64,000 nucleotides of DNA from Hyphomicrobium_A sp044507625 (GTDB lineage Bacteria; Pseudomonadota; Alphaproteobacteria; Rhizobiales; Hyphomicrobiaceae), in the NCBI GenBank assembly GCA_044507625.1, contig JBIQJE010000004.1, forward strand, positions 186,001 through 250,000, read 5' to 3'. The translations under genes and the position numbers were made by a program. Every line of letters begins with the position of its first letter. Position 1 is the stretch's first letter. This document shows, in pieces, positions 14,378-24,993 of the stretch. The notes below the pieces were generated by a model. The model saw nothing but the letters and a program-made list of their open reading frames with translations, made no database searches and was not told the origin of the DNA.

Positions 14378-16195
14378 GTGTCGAGTAATGCGTTGATGGC
14401 CGGTGCCGAGCGCCGCGCCAACTGGTTTCGTGTGTCCGCAAGCATGCTTGCGATCACGGCTGTCCTCGTGGCAGTGCCGCGCGCGGCGGAGGCAGGCGAG
14501 ACCTGCACGATGTCGGGTGGCGCGGCTTCGGCCTCGGGCTCGAACGCCTTTGCCTGCGGGCCCGGCGCCTCGGTATCCGGCGAAGAGGCGACTGCGGTCG
14601 GCACCAGCGCAGCTGCCAGTGGAAACCAGGCGACCGCCAGTGGCTATGGCGCCAGCGCCAGCGGCGATTGGGCGACGGCTCTCGGCCGTGGCTCCAGCGC
14701 GAATAAGAACGGCACGGCCATTGGCGCTTCCGCCAATGCCTACGGCGAGCAATCTACGGCTGTCGGCAAGGCTTCGTATGCGGCCGGGATGTCCACCACG
14801 GCAGTTGGCAGCCTTGCGGGTGCCTACAGCACGAACTCGTCGGCGTTCGGCGACGGCGCCGTGGCGGGGGACCCTAACAACACGAAGCAGAATGCGACCG
14901 CAGTGGGCCAGAATGCTTCTGCGCAGGGCGACAAGTCGACGGCGACCGGCCAGTGGGCCCGCGCAAACGGCGCCAATTCCACCGCCAATGGTCAGGGCAG
15001 CGCCGCGCTCGGCGAGAACGCCACGGCGACGGGGCAGGGCGCTCTTGCGGACAAGATCAACTCGACGGCGACGGGCCAGGGCGCGAAGGCGACGGGCAAT
15101 GCCTCGACCGCCAGCGGCCAGGGGGCGATTGCGAACCAGCAGAACGCGACGGCTGTGGGCCAGGGCGCCGAGGCGACGGGCGTCGACTCGACCGCTGTGG
15201 GTCAGGGTGCCGCGGCGAGCAACATCCGCACGACCGCGATCGGCCAGGATGCGGAAGCCAGCGGCCTCTACTCCACGGCCGTGGGTGAGAATGCATCGGC
15301 GACGAAGGTCTCATCGACGGCGGTCGGTTCGGATTCTGCGGCGACCGGAGACTACGCAACGGCACTCGGCATGCAGGCGAAGGCTTCGGGCGGCAACTCG
15401 ACGGCTTCGGGTTATGCCGCGAACGCCAGCGGCAGCTCCTCCACGGCGACGGGCTCGTTCGCCCAGGCGACCGGCGACCGCGGCACCGCCACGGGTGTGC
15501 TCGCGCGGGCAACCGGCGTCGGCGCGACGGCCACGGGCCACAACTCGGCTGCCAGCGGCGCGCTCTCGACGGCAACGGGCGATGGCTCGCAGGCGTCGGG
15601 CGAGAACGCAACCGCCATCGGCCAGGGGTCCGTTGCCTCGGGTGAGAACGCGACGGTGCTCGGTCAGGGTGCGCAGGCTACGCATGCCAACGCGACGGCC
15701 ATCGGCCGGGGCGTGACGACGACGCGGGACAATCAGGTTGCCATCGGTCAGTCGACCAGCACCTACACCTTCGGCGGCATCTCGTCCGACGCCAGCAGGT
15801 CGGCGCAGAGCGGCCCGGTGTCGATCGTCACATCCGATGCCGCGGGCAACCTCGCTACCCACCGCGCGAGCGACCTCGGGCTTGCGACGACCGGCGACAT
15901 CGCCGCGATCAACTCGCAGATCGGCGGCTTGCAGCGGCGTGACAACGAGCTGGCCGAAGGCATAGCCATCGCGCTTGCGCTCTCGCAGCCGATCTTCCAG
16001 GGCAATCAGACGTTCGCTGCGCGCTTCGGCTGGGGCAACTTCGACGGCTCGAACGCAATGGGGCTGAGCCTTGCCGGCGTGCTCGACCGCGGCGGCTTCG
16101 GCAAGGGCACATCGGTGGTGATTGACGGGGGCATCGGCTACGGCACCGCAGAGGGAACCGTCGCCGGAAAGGCCGGAATCACCTTCGGCTTCTGA
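14378..16195 (+). CDS. YadA-like trimeric autotransporter adhesin
   Basis: This is a 605-residue protein beginning with GTG, with AGAGGAGAG seven bases upstream. A signal peptide (about 1-40, ending PRAAEA) is followed by about 30 head repeats of the YadA/Hia type, each near 14 residues with the pattern TAxGxxAxASGxxS. A short neck follows (NSQIGGLQRRDNELAEGI) and a C-terminal membrane anchor of about 75 residues ends TFGF, with the terminal Phe needed for outer-membrane insertion. Trimeric autotransporters mediate adhesion or self-aggregation. The stalk is very short here, so the head would sit close to the cell surface. It stands alone as a gene. Confidence 0.92.
   Translation: MSSNALMAGAERRANWFRVSASMLAITAVLVAVPRAAEAGETCTMSGGAASASGSNAFACGPGASVSGEEATAVGTSAAASGNQATASGYGASASGDWATALGRGSSANKNGTAIGASANAYGEQSTAVGKASYAAGMSTTAVGSLAGAYSTNSSAFGDGAVAGDPNNTKQNATAVGQNASAQGDKSTATGQWARANGANSTANGQGSAALGENATATGQGALADKINSTATGQGAKATGNASTASGQGAIANQQNATAVGQGAEATGVDSTAVGQGAAASNIRTTAIGQDAEASGLYSTAVGENASATKVSSTAVGSDSAATGDYATALGMQAKASGGNSTASGYAANASGSSSTATGSFAQATGDRGTATGVLARATGVGATATGHNSAASGALSTATGDGSQASGENATAIGQGSVASGENATVLGQGAQATHANATAIGRGVTTTRDNQVAIGQSTSTYTFGGISSDASRSAQSGPVSIVTSDAAGNLATHRASDLGLATTGDIAAINSQIGGLQRRDNELAEGIAIALALSQPIFQGNQTFAARFGWGNFDGSNAMGLSLAGVLDRGGFGKGTSVVIDGGIGYGTAEGTVAGKAGITFGF
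14537..15750 (+). repeat. Tandem head-repeat array inside the adhesin gene
   Basis: Roughly thirty imperfect units of about 42 bp encode the left-handed beta-roll repeats of the head. Units share ACGGC(G/A)ACGGGCCAGGG-like cores, and several neighbours (around 14990-15200) are close enough in sequence to recombine. The array is coding throughout and is not a CRISPR or intergenic repeat. Confidence 0.8.
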
Positions 16196-16278
16196 GCCGC
16201 AAGGCAGACGTATGGCGAACGGTGGCGGTCCTTGGGTCGCCGCTGTTCACGCATCTCTACAACCGACAGGACTGGATC

Positions 16279-16878
16279 ATGTGCGTTACACTTTTCCGCA
16301 CGGGGACGACACTTGCCGTGGTGCTCGCGCTTATGCCATTCGCCGCCAGCGCGCAAACGCCCCCGGCACGGAAGGCACTCGCGGCGCCCGTCACGGCGCC
16401 GCAGCTCCCCGTCCCGCCGGCGGAGAAGCTCGTGCTCTTGATCCGCATGTCGCTGCTGACGCTCAACGATGCGATGCAGACCGGAAACTTCACCGTACTG
16501 CGCGATCGCGGCAGCCCGAGCTTTCGTCAGGAGAATACCGCGGCCGACCTGGCGCGCATCTTCGCGCGGCTCGAAGCGAAGGACGTCGACCTCGGGATGG
16601 TGGCGATCATGACGCCGCAGCTCACCGAGGCGAAGGTGGAGGGGCCGGAGCAGCGGCTCACGCTTCGGGGATTTTTCCCAGGTCAGCCGGCCCGGATCGG
16701 CTTCGAACTCGCCTACGAGCCGGTGGCCGGACACTGGCAATTGTTCGGAATTTCAGTGGCGCCGGTGGAGGCACCGGCCAACCCTGCAGCGGCCGCGGCA
16801 TCCGCGCCCGCCAGTGCGGCGCCTAGCAAAGGGGCGCCGGCAAAAGCAGCTCCTGCGGGGCCCGCTTCGAAGAAGTGA
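16279..16878 (+). CDS. Exported hypothetical protein, 199 aa
   Basis: A signal peptide (about 1-25, ending FAASA) precedes a soluble domain of about 125 residues (LVLLIRMSLLTLNDAMQTGN, then SPSFRQENTAADLARIFARL and AYEPVAGHWQLFGISV). The tail is Ala/Pro/Lys-rich. The pattern of one helix pair followed by a five-strand sheet is reminiscent of the NTF2/DUF-type lipid- or ligand-binding folds, but this is weak inference. The start at 16279 has AGGA six bases upstream. It is convergent with the MlaC gene. Confidence 0.75.
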   Translation: MCVTLFRTGTTLAVVLALMPFAASAQTPPARKALAAPVTAPQLPVPPAEKLVLLIRMSLLTLNDAMQTGNFTVLRDRGSPSFRQENTAADLARIFARLEAKDVDLGMVAIMTPQLTEAKVEGPEQRLTLRGFFPGQPARIGFELAYEPVAGHWQLFGISVAPVEAPANPAAAAASAPASAAPSKGAPAKAAPAGPASKK

Positions 16879-16920
16879 GGCGCTCGACGGGAGCGGGCTC
16901 AGCCGCCTACAGGCTGGGCG

Positions 16921-17583
16921 TCAGCGGTTGAGCGCGACAACCAGGGCTTTCGGGTTGCCGCCGTTGTCGCTGATGAAGCTCTGGAAGAGATTGTCGAGGA
17001 AGGACGTCATCCAGAAGCCGATGACCTGGGCGTCGCGGACCTTATAGGTGGTGCCGCGGCGGACGACGAGCCAGCGAACGTCGTAGCTTTCACCGCTCAC
17101 GAGGGTGATGCGGCTGTCGACGTAGGTGCCACGCGGATCGTCCTTCGACTGCGCCGTAACGATGAAGCGCGCAACCGGGTATTTCGGCGCTTCCTTCGAG
17201 GCATAGCGCGCGATGAAGTTGATCATGCCGTTGTAATAGATGGGCCGGTCGGTCTTCGGCAGGCTGCGCGCGTACTCGCCGAGGGCGCTGATGCCGATCG
17301 AGGGGACGTCGGCATTCGAGTTGAGGACCATCGCGAACTGTGCAGCCGAGCCCGACCGCGAGGCCGCAAGCAGCTCGTTGCCGACGCGCTTCATGAAGCC
17401 AGCCGGACTTTCGCGCCGCGCGACTGGCTCGGCGGCGGCAGCCGAAGCCGCGGGCGTGCCGCCGGATTTGGCCGCCGTTTCCTGGGCAGAGGCCGTGACC
17501 GGCATGGTGGCGAGAACGATGGACGCGAGTCCCACCGCCCACAGAGACTTAACGCAAGTGGTGTGCGTGGCCACGGTGCTCAT
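16921..17583 (-). CDS. MlaC-family phospholipid-binding periplasmic protein
   Basis: This is a 220-residue protein. A signal peptide (about 1-30, ending TASAQ) and an Ala-rich spacer lead into a MlaC/Ttg2D-like domain: FMKRVGNELLAA, ALGEYARSLPK, NFIARYASKEAP, then RITLVSGESYDVRWLVVRRG and a closing FQSFISDNGGN. MlaC shuttles phospholipids across the periplasm for the Mla system. No mlaA, mlaBDEF or hopanoid gene is adjacent, so this copy is an orphan. The start at 17583 is chosen because it gives a normal leader; the frame stays open further upstream. Confidence 0.85.
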   Translation of the reverse strand: MSTVATHTTCVKSLWAVGLASIVLATMPVTASAQETAAKSGGTPAASAAAAEPVARRESPAGFMKRVGNELLAASRSGSAAQFAMVLNSNADVPSIGISALGEYARSLPKTDRPIYYNGMINFIARYASKEAPKYPVARFIVTAQSKDDPRGTYVDSRITLVSGESYDVRWLVVRRGTTYKVRDAQVIGFWMTSFLDNLFQSFISDNGGNPKALVVALNR

Positions 17584-17734
17584 CGTACGGTCGTGCTCCC
17601 TCAAGGCGTACATACTGGCGGCGGCCGTGGAACTTCCGGCCGGACCTCGCCCCCGCAGGCTTATTAGCCATGTGAGGCAACTTTCAGTCAAAGGCTGGAC
17701 GGCTCGGGCCGTGAATTTGCGGAGGAAAGTCATT

Positions 17735-18364
17735 TCAAGCATGGGCGGCATCCGGCAACGGGGCCGACGGAATACGCGGCCTTAGGCCTTTGAAGCGATA
17801 GAGTTCGCTGGGCGGAATCTCGGTTTGGCCGAGCATCGCAGCGACGTGGTCGACCTCGCCCTGGGATGTTCTGGGTGCCACACTCAAGAGCACGGATTTG
17901 TTACGGCATGGATGCACGAGGATGAGCTCGTGGCGGGTGCCGGAGAGGGAGGCGCGCACGTGGTGCGCGACGCCGGCAAACGTGGGGAGGGGTTCCGACC
18001 AGGTCCAGGAGCGGAAATACCCGCCTTCGGTCACGGTGACGGTGCCGTCGGCGATCACCACCTCGCGGCGGGTGGCCAGCCGGTCGAACAGGCGCTTGGC
18101 GGGCAGGGCGACGAGGTAGATGAGGAAGGCGAGTGCGGCGAGGGTTTCCAGCGCGAGAGCCGGATGTTCTGCCACCAGGTTCCGGGCATCGGCGAAGAAA
18201 AGCGCATGCACGATGGCAAGTGCGGCTGCCGATGCGCCCAACGCAGTGGGAACGGCCAGCGCAAGCAGCACGCTCGCGGTGCGGGGCGAGCAGCTCTGCG
18301 TCAGTCTGAGGGGAAGTTCCGCGGGCATTGCGGGGGTGATCCGGTCGTAGATGGCAACACGCAT
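17735..18364 (-). CDS. Membrane protein of unknown function, 209 aa
   Basis: Two membrane segments (about 30-55 and 70-92) are followed by a cytoplasmic domain of about 110 residues rich in beta strands (REVVIADGTVTVTEG, then SGTRHELILVHP), a pattern like membrane-anchored PH-like or DUF2244-like proteins. The family is not certain. It lies upstream of the mlaC gene on the same strand, 151 bp away. Confidence 0.7.
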   Translation of the reverse strand: MRVAIYDRITPAMPAELPLRLTQSCSPRTASVLLALAVPTALGASAAALAIVHALFFADARNLVAEHPALALETLAALAFLIYLVALPAKRLFDRLATRREVVIADGTVTVTEGGYFRSWTWSEPLPTFAGVAHHVRASLSGTRHELILVHPCRNKSVLLSVAPRTSQGEVDHVAAMLGQTEIPPSELYRFKGLRPRIPSAPLPDAAHA

Positions 18365-18502
18365 GGGATTCCGAAGCCTAAATTCGTGGGACTGACCCTA
18401 AACGCGCTGTGCTTACTTCCGGGTTAACCCCTGTGCCGAAAAGACGCGACGGTGTTGCTAACAGGTCATCCAGCAAAGACAGCATTTCAGGCCGTTCGTT
18501 CC

Positions 18503-18530
18503 TTGACACATAAACATATCTTTATATGAT
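18503..18530 (+). promoter_or_regulatory. Promoter with internal inverted repeat upstream of the ArsR-methyltransferase gene
   Basis: TTGACA (18503-18508) and TATGAT (18525-18530) are separated by 16 bp, close to the sigma-70 consensus. The spacer and -10 box contain CATAT-CTTT-ATATG (18515-18528), a perfect 5-bp inverted repeat in a wider A/T-rich palindrome, the kind of site ArsR-family repressors bind. Its place over the promoter suggests autorepression by the downstream ArsR domain and control of metF and metH. Confidence 0.65.
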
Positions 18531-18554
18531 CGCCGCCAACGAGGAGGCGGCCGC

Positions 18555-19574
18555 GTGTCCGGAAAATTCGCCAGCGACGATATCGTGACGGCGCTCAAGG
18601 CCGCGGCCGAACCGACGCGCCTGCGTATTCTGCTGCTGCTGGCGGCGGGCGAACTCAGCGTCAAAGACCTCACCGTCATCCTCGGTCAAAGCCAGCCCCG
18701 CATCAGCCGCCATTTGAAGCTTCTCGCCGAGGCGGGCCTCGTTGAGCGTTTCCGCGAGGGGAGCTGGGCTTATTTTCACGTTTCGGACCGCGCTGCGGGT
18801 GGGCGGCTCGCGCTCGATATCCTCTCGCTCGTCGATGCCAACGACGACACCGTCGCGCGGGACCGCACGCGCGCCGAGGCGCTGAAACGCGAGCGCGAGG
18901 CGGCAGCGCAGGCCTATTTCCAGACTCACGCTGCCGACTGGGATCGCATCCGCGCGCTCCATATCGCGGAGCAGAATGTCGAAGCGGCGATCGTCGATGC
19001 GCTCGGGGATGGACCGTTCGATCTCCTCGTCGATCTCGGTACCGGAACAGGCCGCATCCTGGAGTTGCTCGCCGACCGTTATCAGCGCGGCATCGGGTTC
19101 GATCTCAACAACGCAATGCTGGCCTATGCGCGCAGCAATCTTTCGCGCGCAAACCTTTCGCGCACACAGGTGCGCCATGGCGACATCTACGCCCTAAGCC
19201 TTCCCGATGGTGTCGCGGACGCCGTCGTGATGCATCAGGTGCTGCACTTCCTTTCCGATCCGGTACCCGCTATTCGCGAAGCTGCACGCGTGCTGGCGCC
19301 GGGCGGCCGGCTGCTCATCGTCGACTTCGCGCCGCACGATCTCGAATTCCTGCGTGAGGAGCACGCCCACGACCGCCTCGGCTTTCCGCCGGAGCAGGTG
19401 GAGGGATGGCTGCGCGATGCCGGGTTGAAGCCCGCTTTGCAGCGGGACCTTGCGCCGGGCGCCGATGCCGGTCCGCAGGCTTTGACGGTTTCCCTATGGC
19501 TGGCCGAACGGCCCGCCGAGGCGGCAACACAGAAAAATCCGGCGCGCACACGCGCCCTCGAGGAGACTCCCTGA
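18555..19574 (+). CDS. ArsR-type regulator fused to a SAM-dependent methyltransferase domain (SahR-like)
   Basis: This is a 339-residue protein starting at GTG. Residues about 5-95 form an ArsR winged helix (AAEPTRLRILLLL, then ELSVKDLTVILGQSQPRISR) without the cysteine metal-binding motif. Residues about 145-260 form a class I methyltransferase fold with motif I LVDLGTGTGRILEL and an APGGRLLIVDFAPHD segment. ArsR-family SahR regulators control methionine-cycle genes and respond to S-adenosylhomocysteine; this fusion in front of metF and metH fits that role, with the methyltransferase fold as the likely sensor. Its stop shares one base with the metF start. No methylation activity is implied by sequence alone. 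Confidence 0.88.
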   Translation: MSGKFASDDIVTALKAAAEPTRLRILLLLAAGELSVKDLTVILGQSQPRISRHLKLLAEAGLVERFREGSWAYFHVSDRAAGGRLALDILSLVDANDDTVARDRTRAEALKREREAAAQAYFQTHAADWDRIRALHIAEQNVEAAIVDALGDGPFDLLVDLGTGTGRILELLADRYQRGIGFDLNNAMLAYARSNLSRANLSRTQVRHGDIYALSLPDGVADAVVMHQVLHFLSDPVPAIREAARVLAPGGRLLIVDFAPHDLEFLREEHAHDRLGFPPEQVEGWLRDAGLKPALQRDLAPGADAGPQALTVSLWLAERPAEAATQKNPARTRALEETP

Positions 19575-20500
19575 TGGCAGGTGCCACCGAACGCAAAAGC
19601 CGGCTGCTCGGCGCCGACGAGATCGAAGTTTCGTTCGAATTCTTCCCGCCGAAGTCGGAACGCATGGAGGAGGCGCTGTGGTCGTGCATCCAGCGCCTGG
19701 CGCCGCTGCGCCCGGAGTTCGTCTCGGTCACATACGGGGCGGGCGGCACCACGCGTGAGCGTACGCACAACACGGTCGTGCGCATCCTGAAGGAAACGGA
19801 GCTCAAGCCGGCCGCGCACCTCACGTGCGTTGCCGCTTCCAAGGAAGAGATCGACGCGATCGCGCGTGATTATTGGGAGCAGGGTGTGCGCCACATCGTG
19901 GCGCTGCGCGGCGACCCGGTCGAAGGGCCCGGCGCCAGGTACGAGCCCCATCCGGGCGGCTACATCAACGCCGCCGATCTCGTCGCGGGCCTGAAGCGGA
20001 TCGCGCCGTTCGAGGTTTCGGTCGCCGGTTACCCGGAAAAGCACCCCGAAAGCCCGTCGGCGGGTGCGGACATCGACAATCTCAAGGCCAAGGTCGATGC
20101 CGGCGCCGACCGCATCATCACCCAGTTCGGCTTCGACAATACGCACTACCTGCGCTTTCTGGAACGCGCGCGTGCCGCCGGCATCTGGGTGCCGATTACA
20201 CCCGGCATCGTTCCCATACACAACTTCAAGCAGGTCGCGGGATTCGCAGCGCGGGCCGGCGCCAGCATGCCGTCATGGCTCGCGCGCCGCTTCGATGGTC
20301 TGGAGGATGATCCGGCGACCGGCCATCTCGTGGCCGCCGCCGTCGCCACCGAGCAGGTGATGGATCTCGTCGATGAGGGCGTGAAGAAGTTCCACTTCTA
20401 CACCCTCAACCGCGCCGACCTCGTCTACGCCATCTGCCATCTTCTGGGCCTGCGCCCGCACATCACCGCTGCGCCAATGAAGGCGCGGGCCGCCGGTTAA
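19574..20500 (+). CDS. metF: 5,10-methylenetetrahydrofolate reductase
   Basis: This is a 308-residue TIM-barrel flavoprotein of normal MetF length. Visible motifs are VSFEFFPPKS near the N-terminus, VSVTYGAGGTTRERT (about 50-65), HLTCVAASKEEI and RGDPVEGPG. It makes 5-methyltetrahydrofolate for methionine synthase. The start overlaps the upstream regulator stop by one base (TGATG), and metH follows after 14 bp, so the three form one operon. Confidence 0.96.
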   Translation: MAGATERKSRLLGADEIEVSFEFFPPKSERMEEALWSCIQRLAPLRPEFVSVTYGAGGTTRERTHNTVVRILKETELKPAAHLTCVAASKEEIDAIARDYWEQGVRHIVALRGDPVEGPGARYEPHPGGYINAADLVAGLKRIAPFEVSVAGYPEKHPESPSAGADIDNLKAKVDAGADRIITQFGFDNTHYLRFLERARAAGIWVPITPGIVPIHNFKQVAGFAARAGASMPSWLARRFDGLEDDPATGHLVAAAVATEQVMDLVDEGVKKFHFYTLNRADLVYAICHLLGLRPHITAAPMKARAAG

Positions 20501-20514
20501 GGAGCATCGCATCT

Positions 20515-21576
20515 ATGCAGCGCAAGCCGACATTCGCCGCCCTCGAGGCCGCAGCCAACGAACGCATCCTCATCATCGACGGCGCGATGGGCACCATGAT
20601 CCAGCGCTACAAGCTCGACGAGGATGGCTATCGCGGCGTTCGCTTCAAGGATTGGGAGCGTGACGTGAAGGGCAATAACGATCTGCTCGTGCTCACGCAG
20701 CCGCAGATCATCGGCGCCATCCACGAGCAGTATCTCGAGGCGGGTGCCGACATTCTGGAAACGAACACGTTCAACGCGCAGAAGATCTCGCTTGCGGACT
20801 ACGGCATGGAGGAGCTCGCCTACGAGATCAATCTCGCGGCGGCAAAGATCGCGCGCGCCGCGGCCGACAAATGGACGAAGAAGACCCCCGACAGGTCGCG
20901 CTTCGTCGCCGGCGCCGTCGGGCCGACCAACCGCACGGCCTCGATCTCGCCGGACGTGAACAACCCCGGCTTCCGCAACGTCGATTTCGACACGCTGCGC
21001 GAGGCCTATAAGGAGCAGATCCGCGGCCTCATGGACGGTGGCGCCGACATCATCCTCATCGAGACCATCTTCGACACCCTCAATGCGAAGGCTGCGGGCG
21101 TCGCGACTCTCGAAGTGTTCGAGGAGAAGGATGTCGAGCTCCCCGTCATGGTTTCAGGCACCATCACGGATCGCTCCGGGCGCACGCTCTCAGGGCAGAC
21201 CGCGGAGGCCTTCTGGTATTCGATGCGCCATCTGCGGCCCTTCTCCATCGGCCTCAACTGCGCGCTCGGCGCGGACCTCATGCGTCCCTATCTCGCCGAG
21301 CTTGCGGGCTTTGCGGATGCACGCATCTCCGCCTATCCGAACGCGGGCCTGCCGAACGCGATGGGCGAATACGACGAGAGCCCCGACGACATGGCATGCG
21401 CCATCGAGCCGTGGGCGAAGGACGGCATCGTCAACATCGTTGGCGGCTGCTGCGGCTCGACGCCGGAGCACATTGCCCACGTGCGCGAGCACGTGTCGAA
21501 ATATCCGCCACGCAAAATTCCTAAGATCGCGCCGAAGCTCCGGCTCTCGGGGCTGGAGCCGTTCGTGCACGGGTGA
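20515..21576 (+). CDS. metH: Methionine synthase, homocysteine-binding part
   Basis: This 353-residue protein is only the first module of cobalamin-dependent methionine synthase: the zinc/homocysteine TIM barrel, beginning ILIIDGAMGTMIQRYKL. Zinc ligands are the Cys in SIGLNCALGAD and the Cys pair in GGCCGSTPEH. It ends LRLSGLEPF, which in full-length MetH continues into the pterin domain; here a stop follows. The remaining modules are encoded 123 bp downstream as a separate gene. AAGGAG lies ten bases before the ATG. Split MetH proteins exist in some proteobacteria. Confidence 0.93.
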   Translation: MQRKPTFAALEAAANERILIIDGAMGTMIQRYKLDEDGYRGVRFKDWERDVKGNNDLLVLTQPQIIGAIHEQYLEAGADILETNTFNAQKISLADYGMEELAYEINLAAAKIARAAADKWTKKTPDRSRFVAGAVGPTNRTASISPDVNNPGFRNVDFDTLREAYKEQIRGLMDGGADIILIETIFDTLNAKAAGVATLEVFEEKDVELPVMVSGTITDRSGRTLSGQTAEAFWYSMRHLRPFSIGLNCALGADLMRPYLAELAGFADARISAYPNAGLPNAMGEYDESPDDMACAIEPWAKDGIVNIVGGCCGSTPEHIAHVREHVSKYPPRKIPKIAPKLRLSGLEPFVHG

Positions 21577-21699
21577 AGTGAAAGCTGCTGTCCGGCCGGC
21601 GGGCAGGCAGGGCAAGGTGACTTTGTAGGTTTCAGACGTTGAGCGGCGCTGGGCTCCTTGGGGCGAAAGGCGCAGGTCGCGAAAGGTGAAGAAGAAAAA

Positions 21700-24396
<2,697 letters not shown>

Positions 24397-24447
24397 GGAG
24401 TGGCGGGCGAAGCGCGCGCATTCGAAACGGCTGTTCCTGAAACCATC

Positions 24448-24475
24448 AAAGGCGCGGAGGGCTCTCCGCGCCTTT
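24448..24475 (+). terminator. Rho-independent terminator after metH
   Basis: AAAGGCGCGGAG and CTCCGCGCCTTT form a 12-bp perfect stem with a four-base loop, followed by GTCATTT. It closes the metF-metH operon. Confidence 0.85.
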
Positions 24476-24555
24476 GTCATTTCCGTATCTTATGGCCGCA
24501 CCCTTATGGAGCGCTCCGGGAGGGGAAACCGGAGAGCTCACCTGGCGCTCATCCG

Positions 24556-24639
24556 CTAGACGACCCCGACGACGATCGCGGCGATGAGACCAAAAGACAA
24601 AAGCGCGGCAAGAACATTCAGGCGTACCATCAGTTCCAT
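24556..24639 (-). CDS. Single-span membrane microprotein, 27 aa
   Basis: The peptide starts MELMVRLNVLAALLSF and continues as one hydrophobic helix ending IVVGVV. GGAG lies nine bases before the ATG. Similar very short peptides with the RLNVLAALLSFG core occur in other Hyphomicrobiales and are usually missed by gene callers; this comparison is from memory. It sits alone, facing the end of the methionine operon. Function unknown. Confidence 0.65.
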   Translation of the reverse strand: MELMVRLNVLAALLSFGLIAAIVVGVV

Positions 24640-24993
24640 GGTCGTCGTCTCCGATGTTACGGCCGCCTTATCCCGGCGGCTTGATTGGGCGCCGACAAAC
24701 GCGCTACCCGGCGCCGGAATTGGAAGGTATGTGGGGGTGCGCGCGCTTGCCAAGCGAATTATTTTTTGCGGCGCAGGGAACCTTCAAGTTTGAAGTAGAT
24801 TCCAACAACCTTCAGAGATTTGTCGCTACGGCCACACGGGGTGTGCTCACGCTGCACATCGTGTCGATGATGCCCGGCATTGTCTGTTGGCTACGTGCGC
24901 ACAAAATGCATCACCCCGTGCAGTTGCACAGGCGAGGTGCGCTCACTTTCGATCTGGTGCAATGCGAGAAAACTTTTTTTGGAGAGCAGGGTG
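24640..24993. other. 354-bp intergenic region upstream of acuI
   Basis: No gene is recognised here. It is A/T-richer than the flanks and should carry the promoters of the divergent microprotein and acuI genes. It contains the CTTCAAGTTTGAAG inverted repeat listed separately and ends with GGAGAG before the acuI start. Confidence 0.6.
24782..24795. promoter_or_regulatory. CTTCAAGTTTGAAG inverted repeat
   Basis: A perfect 6-bp inverted repeat with a two-base centre lies about 200 bp upstream of acuI. Its core 13-mer TCAAGTTTGAAGT occurs again upstream of exbB at 7104. It could be an operator; the cognate regulator is unknown. Confidence 0.35.

Noticed and set aside
14403..15716. 437-codon alternative frame within the adhesin gene
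   Set aside because: It encodes Arg/Pro-rich repeats that simply restate the adhesin's nucleotide repeats in another frame.
14537..15750. CRISPR-like regular repeats
   Set aside because: The repeats are coding, without unique spacers, and give canonical YadA head units in the right frame.
18365..18554. SAM or SAH riboswitch ahead of the methionine operon
   Set aside because: The leader from the promoter to the GTG is only about 20 bases, too short for a riboswitch; a protein operator explains the palindrome.
21577..21699. Frameshift or assembly error splitting metH
   Set aside because: The first part ends and the second begins at a domain border, with extra non-homologous sequence between them and a plausible new start, so a simple indel does not explain it.
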